This document shows, in pieces, positions 15,527 through 23,341 of a stretch of DNA of 27,543 nucleotides. Positions within the stretch are counted from its first letter, which is position 1; every line of letters begins with the position of its first letter. Below the pieces are notes generated by a model. The model saw nothing but the letters and a program-made list of their open reading frames with translations. It was not told the origin of the DNA and did no database searches. The DNA is taken from the NCBI GenBank assembly GCA_964387645.1, contig CAYLYM010000045.1, forward strand, positions 1 through 27,543, given 5' to 3'. A program made the translations under genes and the position numbers. The stretch comes from CAYLYM01 sp964387645. GTDB taxonomy: Bacteria; Calditrichota; Calditrichia; RBG-13-44-9.

Positions 15527-17281
15527 TCATCGATCAACCTGGAATCCTGCCAGATTTTCCAGGAAAGAAGGTTCCTGAAATTTCTCCACCTGCGCTGTTT
15601 GTAACACCTGATAAAACGACAAAGGTGCATCAGTAACAAACCATTTTACCCCCAGTTGCAGAAATTTTTGTAAAGAATGTGTATCAAATTCAAAGGGTCT
15701 GAGCTGTAAATCTACGCCTGCTTCTTTTAGCCTTTCGAGTGCATAGTAAAGATAAGTTGGTTCAATCTTGTAGGTTATTTCTGGCTCATTTTCCTTAACT
15801 TCAAGATGAAATTGTAATTGTGTAATTCCTTCAAAATTTGTTTCAGATAGATCTTCAAATTTTTGCTTGATTTCTTTAGGAGTCCCACCTAACCAGGTCA
15901 TAGTTCGGGATTTGGGAAAAACTTTTTTCAACTGAATCAATTTTTCTTGTTCGGCATTTACAAAAATAATTCGCTCTTCCACGCCAAACTCATCAACTAA
16001 GCTTTTTAAATGAGCCAACGGTACCCCTTCTTTAACATCAAGATATAATAATCGATTTGGATCTTTCACCATTTCACCAAAAACCTCTCGTAGAGTTGGA
16101 ATCTTCTCACCAGCAAATTTAGAGTTAAATTTTATTCCTGCATCCAGTTTACGGATCTGATCGTATGATAAATTTTTCAGCTTAATGTGAGCAATTTCTT
16201 CAGGAGCATTCGTGGTGCGAGCCAAAGTATCATCGTGGATGCAAATAAGTACTTCATCTTTGGTTATCCGCACATCGGCTTCGGGAATCGCACCGGGAAT
16301 TTTCCAGGCATGCCGATAAGCAGCAAGGGTATTTTCCGGTGCTTCATCAATCGCCCCCCGGTGGGCTTGAAACCATATTAAAAGATCGGGCTTCGAAAAG
16401 CTAACCCAGGCTACTACCGGAAAATGATCGCTTGGGTATCGTCCATTAACCTGAAAATCTACTATTTCTGCCGAGTTAACCTTTATTTTACCCTTGTATA
16501 AAATCCAATCTATTCTGCGACCATTATTACGGGGTTCTGGTCTGAAACCATTATAAGTATTCAATCCTTCTCCTCTCCGAATTCTGGCCGTTTTCCAACT
16601 ATCGATAAATGGTCCCTGGTTAACCAGAATTCGATAAGGCTCACTAGAATCTGCTGGAGCATTAAAATCTCCCATTAAGAACACAGGAATCCCCGACCGA
16701 AATCTCTGGATTCGCTGTAATATCAAATGGGCGCTATTCACTCTGGCCCTCTCAACCTGGTGGTCGAAATGTGTGTTCATTAAATAAAATTCCTGATTGG
16801 TTTTCAAATCCTTAAAACGAACCCAGGTTACCATGCGGCGATTGGTATTGCCCCAGGTGGTTGATCCCATTATCTCGGGATAGTCAGAAAGCCAAAAATG
16901 ATTAAATTCCAGAGGATCCAAACGGTCCTGTCGATAAAAAATGGCCATAAATTCACTATGGCTGCCTCCGTTACGTCCCAGACCAATCCAGGCATATCCT
17001 TTTAAGTCGACTGCTAAGTCTTTTACCTGTTTCCATAAAACTTCTTGCATGCCAATAACATCAGGAGCATACTGTTTCAACAACTTCTTCATTATTGGCC
17101 GGCGAACTTGCCAGGTATTTGGCGGTCCTGAATTTCCATGTTTTATATTGTAAGTCATAATACAGAGTTGTTCGGGTTTCCCGTGGTCTCCACCCCAAGC
17201 AACTTGGAACATCAGAATCACTATCAGAAAAAACAGCTTTAAAAACTTGTCCCTGAATAATTTCGATTTTGAAATTTCCAT
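15527..17281 (-). CDS. Secreted EEP-phosphodiesterase fused to a glycerophosphodiester phosphodiesterase
   Basis: A 584-residue exported two-domain protein. A signal peptide (1-30) is followed by an endonuclease/exonuclease/phosphatase domain with Asn45 (TYNIKHG), Glu80 (IGMQEV), His171 (NTHFDHQ), Asp205 and Asn207 (MGDFNAP) and Asp285-His286 (YPSDHFPVV). Residues about 305-565 are a GDPD domain: His307-Arg308 (AHRG), Glu316 (PENT), Glu334 and Asp336 (EADVRIT) and His349-Asp350 (IHDD), the usual metal and acid-base set. Both halves cleave phosphodiesters or phosphomonoesters, so the protein should recover phosphate or polyol from extracellular lipids or nucleotides. AAGGAG lies 5 nt before ATG 17281. 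It sits 82 bp after the apiosidase stop and 184 bp before the IPCT/DIPP synthase. Confidence 0.9.
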   Translation of the reverse strand: MEISKSKLFRDKFLKLFFLIVILMFQVAWGGDHGKPEQLCIMTYNIKHGNSGPPNTWQVRRPIMKKLLKQYAPDVIGMQEVLWKQVKDLAVDLKGYAWIGLGRNGGSHSEFMAIFYRQDRLDPLEFNHFWLSDYPEIMGSTTWGNTNRRMVTWVRFKDLKTNQEFYLMNTHFDHQVERARVNSAHLILQRIQRFRSGIPVFLMGDFNAPADSSEPYRILVNQGPFIDSWKTARIRRGEGLNTYNGFRPEPRNNGRRIDWILYKGKIKVNSAEIVDFQVNGRYPSDHFPVVAWVSFSKPDLLIWFQAHRGAIDEAPENTLAAYRHAWKIPGAIPEADVRITKDEVLICIHDDTLARTTNAPEEIAHIKLKNLSYDQIRKLDAGIKFNSKFAGEKIPTLREVFGEMVKDPNRLLYLDVKEGVPLAHLKSLVDEFGVEERIIFVNAEQEKLIQLKKVFPKSRTMTWLGGTPKEIKQKFEDLSETNFEGITQLQFHLEVKENEPEITYKIEPTYLYYALERLKEAGVDLQLRPFEFDTHSLQKFLQLGVKWFVTDAPLSFYQVLQTAQVEKFQEPSFLENLAGFQVDR

Positions 17282-17363
17282 ATTTTCTCCTTAGGCTATT
17301 ATAAATATGGATATTTGTAAGCACCATGAACAAATATTATGATTATTTAATGAAGTCATCTTT

Positions 17364-19004
17364 TCATCTTGCTTTCATAAGAACCAATACCGCATCAGAT
17401 TTTAAAACTGGCTCAATTTCAATAATGCCATTTTTTAATTTCACTTCAGCTTTCAAATAGCAATTATTTACTGGATCGAACCATTGTCCTTTATATTTCA
17501 ATCCTAAAGGATTAAACAACTTCAACGTGTATGGAACTGGTAAATAGGCCACAATCAAATCATGATTGTCTGTTTTAGAAACCGAGATGAAATGATTGTA
17601 AACAGAATCTCCGGGTTGTTCCACCAGAATTTGGTGAGCAGGCCTTAACCGCCACCACTCAATACTCCGAAAGAATTTGGCCAGATATCCAATCTGTTTG
17701 CTGCCTGGAAAATTAATACTTTCATACCAGGGGGTATAACCTGTAAGCTGTCCATGATTCAATATTTTTTCGTTTCTGTTTCTCAACCAGGGCCATATAC
17801 CATTAGCGCCATAAGTTATTCCTGCAGTAGGCGCAGCCAGTAAACTCCAATAAGCAGCATTACGTACATCCCGTGCGGTTATTTTAAAACGAATTTCTTC
17901 ATAATTAGGCTCTAAATTGATGATTGGTTTTGCCGGAATTTTATCCCAATCATGAGCTACAGGTCCTTTGTTAATCCAATCAACTGTTCTTCGGGCATTG
18001 CTATGACTGGATTGGTACCCAATGATATCCAACCAATCCTCATCCCAATAGATGCGTCCAATCCAGGAACGGCCTTGCGGATGAAGTGTAACCAATCCAG
18101 GATGCTCCTCACCGAACACACCGCGTCCAATGTTTTTCCAGCGTTGTTCATACTCCGCCACATAACACCCATCTCCACCTAATATCCAGACAACATGATT
18201 CCCGCCATAGCGCGCAACCATATATCTTGCCAACAAGATAGCCTCATCCTGGGGTAGATAGTAACCTGGACTTAAGTGCCGGCCTTTCGAAAATGGAAGA
18301 GCCCACAGCAAAACCGGTGCTGCAATCAGACCATGCGCATTAATACGGTCTACTTTTTTATCGAGATATTGAAAAAATTCCACATTAATTTTTATTCTGC
18401 CACACCCTTCAAACGCCACCTGTCCCAAACGGTTGGCTTCGCATCCCCGCCATTGAGTAGTAACAAATTGTATCACATTATAACCATTTTGAGCCCGATT
18501 ATTCAAATATTGTTCCCATTCTTCATTAGTTGAAAGAAGAGCACCATTCCAGGCTGTGCAAGCCACCCAGAAAAATGGTGTACCATCAGCATAAGTTAAA
18601 TAATAAGCACCTTTAGGACGAACAAGCATTCCATGGCGATAAATTGGTATATGACTTTGGTTCGGGACACACTCGAATGTCCCACTCTGACCATGCAGAC
18701 CGGTATTTTCTTTATCGGAACATTCAGTAGTGAACGTCCAGATGCCTAATTCATCAGGGCAGAAGCGTACTTTCCAACATTTATCACCATCCCAAAATCC
18801 ATTAATTTTCTTTTCTCTCCCCGTGGGAGAAATAAAATGAACAACAAACTTTTTCACATCATAAAGTGGGTTTTCATATAATTTGGTACTTTCGAAATTA
18901 TGCTCGAATTTCATCCAGATGCCAACTTGTTGGGATGCAGCAGATGGTTGTCTGAAAAACAAGAAGATTAAGATAAAATAAAAAATATTTATATTTTTCA
19001 TCAT
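17364..19004 (-). CDS. Secreted DUF5060-DUF4038 apiosidase-like glycosidase
   Basis: A 546-residue GH140-like protein: signal peptide (1-24), DUF5060 beta-sandwich (about 25-115, with VHFISPTGREKKINGFWDGD), and a DUF4038 TIM barrel (about 120-455: YLTYADGTPFFWVACTAWNG, NVIQFVTTQWRG). A C-terminal beta domain follows (about 455-546: DLIVAYLPVPYTLKLFNP). The likely catalytic acids are Asp278 in WILGGD and Glu365 in INLEPNYE. GH140 enzymes remove apiose in rhamnogalacturonan II; other DUF4038 members are less well characterised, so substrate is inferred. ATG 19004 is followed by a second Met; the leader CTGGGATTC gives only a weak ribosome site. The next gene starts 82 bp after its stop. Confidence 0.88.
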   Translation of the reverse strand: MMKNINIFYFILIFLFFRQPSAASQQVGIWMKFEHNFESTKLYENPLYDVKKFVVHFISPTGREKKINGFWDGDKCWKVRFCPDELGIWTFTTECSDKENTGLHGQSGTFECVPNQSHIPIYRHGMLVRPKGAYYLTYADGTPFFWVACTAWNGALLSTNEEWEQYLNNRAQNGYNVIQFVTTQWRGCEANRLGQVAFEGCGRIKINVEFFQYLDKKVDRINAHGLIAAPVLLWALPFSKGRHLSPGYYLPQDEAILLARYMVARYGGNHVVWILGGDGCYVAEYEQRWKNIGRGVFGEEHPGLVTLHPQGRSWIGRIYWDEDWLDIIGYQSSHSNARRTVDWINKGPVAHDWDKIPAKPIINLEPNYEEIRFKITARDVRNAAYWSLLAAPTAGITYGANGIWPWLRNRNEKILNHGQLTGYTPWYESINFPGSKQIGYLAKFFRSIEWWRLRPAHQILVEQPGDSVYNHFISVSKTDNHDLIVAYLPVPYTLKLFNPLGLKYKGQWFDPVNNCYLKAEVKLKNGIIEIEPVLKSDAVLVLMKAR

Positions 19005-19539
19005 GAATCCCAGATTTACGATTATATTTTATTTATTAGTACTTCATTTAAAAAAAATCTTTAACAAAACAGCCACGAAAGTTTTATGATATATAATTTA
19101 ATATTCAAACAGTAAACATTGAATAAAATTTTTTTCTCTTCCAGATACGCTATGTAAATACCATTGAGATGTCAAGATACATTATAATACATTGTATTTT
19201 TTATATTTATGATCTATTAATTTATTAAAAACAACATCAAAATATTTGCTAAGCACAAAAAATTTAATCATCAAAAAAACAAAAATTGACAATCAAATCC
19301 ATAAAATTATTAGTAAGGAGAGCTAAAAAAATCTCTCTTAAAAATTATTTAGAAAAAATATAAAAATAAAAACAAAAGAGAAGTTTTTAATGTAAAGACA
19401 AAACCATGCTGCAACTAAAAATTTCAAAATATAAGTTCATTTAAAAAAGTCTTATTTTCTTTAGTTTAATTGAAGGACCATCCTGAACGAAACCAAAGGA
19501 TTTCTAACTTTTTTAAAATTAAGAAATTTTTTTATCTGA

Positions 19540-19620
19540 TACAGGGAAGTGAGGGGACTACCGGGTGTCCAGACGGGGATTTTAACTTCGCTACGAGCGG
19601 CTGGCAACTGTTAAATTGGG
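19540..19620. other. GC-rich double-hairpin segment of unknown nature
   Basis: In an AT-rich desert, a block of about 80 bp contains GGACtACC followed at once by GGTGTCC, a stem-loop with one bulge. A nested structure follows: TTTAAC and GTTAAA enclose CGCT-ACG-AGCG. It may be a remnant of a dispersed repeat, an RNA element or a decayed gene; no standard RNA family was recognised. Confidence 0.4.
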
Positions 19621-19700
19621 CTTTATTCGAAATAACATTTTTGAAAAAATTGCATTTTTAAAGTGAATTCATCTGTATTAAAGACAGATAAATTGGAAAG

Positions 19701-19717
19701 CAATAAAAATTTATCGG
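19701..19717. repeat. 17-bp dispersed direct repeat, copy 2
   Basis: CAATAAAAATTTATCGG is identical to 1655-1671. It abuts the stop codon of the tandem jelly-roll gene. Confidence 0.5.
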
Positions 19718-20743
19718 TTAATCTTTTCTTTTTGAATAGAGGAGGTATTCCCCACGAGTAGTAATGCCAATATATCCTTCATAAATTCCACCTTTATTAC
19801 CGACATCCATTACTCTAACAGCAATCACATTTTTTTTACCAAAATGAATAAGTGAAGGGGGAATAAAATAAGCTCTTTCTTCTTTATAATATCCCTTATA
19901 TTTACTCTTCTTTCCTTTTTTAGGAAATTCGCCAGTACTTCCAATAAGAACTCCATTAAAATACACTTCATCTATATCATTTATTTTTCCAAGCATAAGA
20001 ATCAACTTAGCTGACTTCAATTTGTCTGGAATGATCACTTCTCTCCGATACCAGGCAATTCCATCGTATTTAGGATACCCCTGCTTTTCCCAAATAGATG
20101 GGACTAATATCAATTTCCATTGTGAATCATCGTAATTCGGATCAGCATATTTCGGATTATCTCCAGTTTTAAATCGCCAATTACCATTTAAATAGATTTT
20201 TAAATTAATAACATCTACACGAGAATAAATTCCCACTTCCTTACCAACGATACCTCCTGGTCCACCGCCATCATAAACTTTTACAGCAAGGACATTTTCT
20301 TTTCCAAATTTCAGTACATTTTGGGGAATAGCATAAATCCTTTTATCGTCATAAGCCGTTTTATAATTAGGTGGAAACTTGCCGGTACTACCAATAAGTT
20401 TACCATTAAGATAAGTTTCATCTACATCATCAATGCGTTCTAATTTCAAATATAGGATTTTACCTTTTAAATCATTGGGAACAATGAAATGAATCCGATA
20501 CCATCCATATCCGTTATAACCAGGAAAACCTTCATTTTCCCAGGCCGCCGGTACCATAATTTTTTCCCAATCTGAATCGTTAAAACTTGGTTTTGCATAA
20601 TCTGGTTTATCTCCAATCTCAAATCGCCATTCTCCTCGCAGATCAACCTGTAGTTTAAGATCCATGGCAACTGAGACTGAATAAAGAAGAAATATTATAA
20701 GCAGATTGATAAAACTTTTTTTAAAAAATTCATCTGTTATCAT
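19718..20743 (-). CDS. Secreted protein of two tandem GH2 N-domain-like (jelly-roll) repeats
   Basis: A 341-residue protein: signal segment (about 1-27) and two copies of a beta-sandwich similar to the sugar-binding N-domain of family 2 glycosidases. Copy 1 has VDLRGEWRFEIGDKPDYAKPSF, YGWYRIHFIVP, VDETYLNGKLIGSTG and ENVLAVKVYDGGGPGG. Copy 2 has YLNGNWRFKTGDNPKYADPNY, IAWYRREVIIP, IDEVYFNGVLIGSTG and KNVIAVRVMDVGNKGG. The repeats are clearly duplicated (about half of residues identical by eye). No catalytic barrel follows, so it is not a glycosidase; it probably binds a sugar or another surface ligand. It begins 25 bp after the TolC stop with no Shine-Dalgarno, which points to co-transcription with the TolC gene. 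Confidence 0.8.
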   Translation of the reverse strand: MITDEFFKKSFINLLIIFLLYSVSVAMDLKLQVDLRGEWRFEIGDKPDYAKPSFNDSDWEKIMVPAAWENEGFPGYNGYGWYRIHFIVPNDLKGKILYLKLERIDDVDETYLNGKLIGSTGKFPPNYKTAYDDKRIYAIPQNVLKFGKENVLAVKVYDGGGPGGIVGKEVGIYSRVDVINLKIYLNGNWRFKTGDNPKYADPNYDDSQWKLILVPSIWEKQGYPKYDGIAWYRREVIIPDKLKSAKLILMLGKINDIDEVYFNGVLIGSTGEFPKKGKKSKYKGYYKEERAYFIPPSLIHFGKKNVIAVRVMDVGNKGGIYEGYIGITTRGEYLLYSKRKD

Positions 20744-20768
20744 ATTTTTAATTTATTTTGATAGAACT

Positions 20769-22274
20769 TCAACTTGTAACTCTGAATTGATCAAATAACT
20801 TTACATCATTTTCAAAATCATAATAGGTATCTATCATCAAGTTTAATAAAGAGCGTCGATAATCGATGTATACATTCAAAAAATTAATCTCTGTTTCTTT
20901 TTGCCGATTAATAGTCTGGAGTAGATCCTGCAACGAAATTTTTCCGTCACGATATTGGTTAATACTTTTTAAAGTTATTTCTTTGGCCATTTCCATGTTT
21001 CGTTTCATATTAATTGTCCGCTGTTGGAATTCTTCTAAATTTTCTACCGCATTAGTAATTTCTGATTCAATATTTCGTTTAGTTTCTTCAATCCATAAAT
21101 CAGTTTTTTTCAAAGTGATTTTCTGTGCTTCTATTCGTGCCTTTCTTTGTCCCCAATCCCATAAGGGGATATAAGCATTTAAAGTTATAGAATAACTATT
21201 ATCACTCTCTTCCCAAAGATATCGGTAATCATCATCCTGTTTTTCTATACCATAGGTTATCTCTAGATTAACCCTGAAGGCATTACTTCCTTTCACATTT
21301 TCCAGGGTAATTTCATTCTGGCGGCGGCGATTTGCCAACAACCGTAATTGCGGGCGTAAATTATATCCATATTCCAGGGCACGCTCTAAATCTACATAAA
21401 CAGGTTTAATATTAATTTCCGTAGATACACTTAATGTATCGCTACTATTCAGACCAAGACGTTGCTTCATACGGGCAACTTCTAACCTTAAATTGCTCAT
21501 ATTTTGTAAAAGTATTTCTCTGGCATTGGCCAATTCCACCTCCACCTGATTTTTCTCTATAGATCGAGATGTATCGTTCTTAACTATTGTTTCAACTATT
21601 TTTTCAACCCGCTCTAAATTCGCCACATGATTCGAATAAATGATATTCAGGTAAGAAAATCGGAATACATCGTAATAATCATCCGCTGTCCATTCAATTA
21701 TATCAACTATGTTAGTCAAATATTCTAATTCGTTCTCTTCGAGATCCAATTCTGCACGTTCAATATCATTCTTTAGTCTATTAGGTTGAAAAAAAGGCTG
21801 CTCAAATTTGATAAAATATCGATTATAATATGTGATATCGTTATTCTCGTTTTTTTGCATATAACGGTAAATTTTATTATTAAGGGAAAGATATCCATTT
21901 GTTGGATAACCAAACAGGATAACTGGCTGTCTTATGGAAAAATCCATCTGCCAGAGCCTGGTATTTCTCTTAACAACCTCATCTCGATGCAAATCGGAAT
22001 TCCACTTGTATTCAGACATCACCTGAATTTCTGGTGCCTTTAAATTCATATATATTTTAGTTTTTAAACCAGCCCTCTCTGCTTTTAACCATTGACGCGT
22101 CCTTTCAATTCCTAATTTTAATTGTTTAATACGATAGCTGTTTTTCATAGCGATTTCAACAGCTTGATTTAAGGTGAGTTCGAGGGTATTCTGAGCTATT
22201 CCATTTTGGATAAATAACATAAATACAAGAATGGAAAAGATTTTTACTAATCCAAATCTCGTCCACTTTTTCAT
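20769..22274 (-). CDS. TolC-family outer-membrane efflux protein
   Basis: A 501-residue outer-membrane channel of the TolC/OEP family, which connects inner-membrane exporters with the outside. After a signal peptide (1-27) it has the two-repeat layout: LTLNQAVEIAMKNSYRIKQLK (about 33-53) begins the first coiled-coil repeat and LERALEYGYNLRPQLRLLAN the second. Long alpha-helical coiled coils follow, and INQYRDGKISLQDLLQTINRQ near the C-terminus is the usual OEP tail. AAGGAGG lies 6 nt before ATG 22274. No RND, ABC or membrane-fusion gene accompanies it in the window; its neighbours are the two-component pair upstream and the tandem jelly-roll gene downstream. Confidence 0.9.
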   Translation of the reverse strand: MKKWTRFGLVKIFSILVFMLFIQNGIAQNTLELTLNQAVEIAMKNSYRIKQLKLGIERTRQWLKAERAGLKTKIYMNLKAPEIQVMSEYKWNSDLHRDEVVKRNTRLWQMDFSIRQPVILFGYPTNGYLSLNNKIYRYMQKNENNDITYYNRYFIKFEQPFFQPNRLKNDIERAELDLEENELEYLTNIVDIIEWTADDYYDVFRFSYLNIIYSNHVANLERVEKIVETIVKNDTSRSIEKNQVEVELANAREILLQNMSNLRLEVARMKQRLGLNSSDTLSVSTEINIKPVYVDLERALEYGYNLRPQLRLLANRRRQNEITLENVKGSNAFRVNLEITYGIEKQDDDYRYLWEESDNSYSITLNAYIPLWDWGQRKARIEAQKITLKKTDLWIEETKRNIESEITNAVENLEEFQQRTINMKRNMEMAKEITLKSINQYRDGKISLQDLLQTINRQKETEINFLNVYIDYRRSLLNLMIDTYYDFENDVKLFDQFRVTS

Positions 22275-22333
22275 CTAAACCCTCCTTAATAGCTTTTCCT
22301 CAAACTCATCCTAAGAAATTGAATATTATTATA

Positions 22334-22367
22334 TTTTAAGACATCTCTAGCCACAGAAGTCTTAAAA
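22334..22367. promoter_or_regulatory. 9-bp perfect inverted repeat upstream of TolC gene
   Basis: TTTTAAGAC (22334-22342) and GTCTTAAAA (22359-22367) are perfect arms with a 16-nt loop. It sits just downstream of a promoter-like pair and 60-90 bp before the TolC start, so it may be an operator or a leader hairpin. Confidence 0.4.
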
Positions 22368-22389
22368 TTACTCACATTTTATATTAAAT

Positions 22390-22418
22390 ATAATATTACT
22401 TTTTATTTAAATTGTCAT
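22390..22418 (-). promoter_or_regulatory. Candidate sigma-70 promoter of the TolC operon
   Basis: On the minus strand ATGACA (22413-22418), a 17-nt spacer and TATTAT (22390-22395) each differ from consensus at one base. Confidence 0.45.
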
Positions 22419-22657
22419 GATCCTGTGAATCATTGTAAAAAAATGTAATAAACTATTCCATTTGTACGGCGAAGAATAAAAAGATAAACTTATTATCACA
22501 ATTATTCCTATTCCTTTTAAAAAGGAAATTCATCCATATATGAATAACTGATTTTCAAATATTACAACTTACTTAATCTTTTATTCCAGCGGAGTAATGC
22601 TTATTTTTTATGATTTTTAGATTTACTTGTTTTATTGAAAGCAGTTGAAATAAATTT

Positions 22658-23341
22658 TCAAGGAACAAATTTATATCCCACGCCATATGATGTAATAATA
22701 TGTCTGGGATTATTTGGATCTTTTTCAATTTTTTTTCGCAATTTAACAATAAAATTATCCACAGTACGCGTTGTAAGATAAAGATTGTAGCCCCAAACAT
22801 TATTTAAAAGTTCTTCTCTACTTATAACACGATTGGGATTTTCATAAAAATATTTTAGAATATCAAATTCTCTTGAGGTAAGTGTTACCTCTGAATCTTC
22901 CATAAAAGCAATGTGTTTTTCGAAGTCGATGCTTAACTTGCCAATCCGAACTGGCCCTTTTTGTTCATGTGCCTTATCTTGAGTACGCCGAAGAACAGCT
23001 TTTACACGGGCTAAAAGCTCCCGCACACTGAAGGGTTTGGTTAAATAGTCATCTGCTCCTAACTCCAATCCCAACACTTTATCAATTTCCTGTCCACGAG
23101 CTGTTAACATAATAATAGGTGTCTTAATCTTCTTCTCACGCAATTCCTTGCATATTTCAAAACCGGATTTTTTAGGTAGCATAAGGTCCAGAATTATCAG
23201 GTCCAGAGATTCATCCATTGCCATACGCAAACCTTTTTCACCATCCTCTGCAATTAAAACGGTATGTCCATCGAATTCAAAATTATCCTTCAATCCCAGG
23301 GCCATTTCTTTCTCATCTTCAATAACTAAAATAATAGCCAT
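22658..23341 (-). CDS. OmpR/PhoB-type response regulator
   Basis: A 227-residue regulator with an N-terminal receiver domain and a C-terminal winged helix. The acidic pocket is IEDE (7-10), the phosphoacceptor is Asp52 in LIILDLMLPKKSG, Thr80 in MLTARG follows, and Lys102 is in LTKPFSVRELL. The winged-helix part includes SREFDILKYFYENPNRVISREELL, GYNLYLTTRTVDNFIVKLRKKIE and a final VGYKFVP, as in OmpR-type DNA-binding domains. The ATG follows the kinase stop codon with no gap, so it is in one operon with the kinase. Its target may be the TolC operon downstream; this is not shown. Confidence 0.95.
   Translation of the reverse strand: MAIILVIEDEKEMALGLKDNFEFDGHTVLIAEDGEKGLRMAMDESLDLIILDLMLPKKSGFEICKELREKKIKTPIIMLTARGQEIDKVLGLELGADDYLTKPFSVRELLARVKAVLRRTQDKAHEQKGPVRIGKLSIDFEKHIAFMEDSEVTLTSREFDILKYFYENPNRVISREELLNNVWGYNLYLTTRTVDNFIVKLRKKIEKDPNNPRHIITSYGVGYKFVP

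Larger units (their letters stand above)
19005..19717. other. Longest intergenic region, with one GC-rich structured segment
   Basis: Most of the 713 bp is extremely AT-rich. A GC-rich island at about 19540-19620 forms two hairpins (annotated separately). A TTGACA (19170-19175 on the minus strand) precedes the apiosidase-like gene but has only a poor -10. The 17-bp repeat copy 2 ends the region. No gene is supported. Confidence 0.5.
22275..22657. other. Intergenic region between response regulator and TolC genes
   Basis: Contains a short hairpin (TTCCTTTT-AAAAGGAA, 22511-22527), a promoter-like pair and a 9-bp inverted repeat, listed separately. No gene is visible. Confidence 0.5.

Noticed and set aside
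19147..19175. TTGACA-N17-TAGCGT as promoter of the apiosidase-like gene
   Set aside because: The -35 is perfect but the -10 matches at only three of six positions.
19470..19661. Plus-strand 63-codon open frame
   Set aside because: It crosses the GC-rich hairpin island, has no ribosome site and no recognisable family; treated as structure, not a gene.
22573..22800. Minus-strand open frame overlapping the response regulator end
   Set aside because: The regulator is complete with its wHTH tail; this is another frame of the same DNA.
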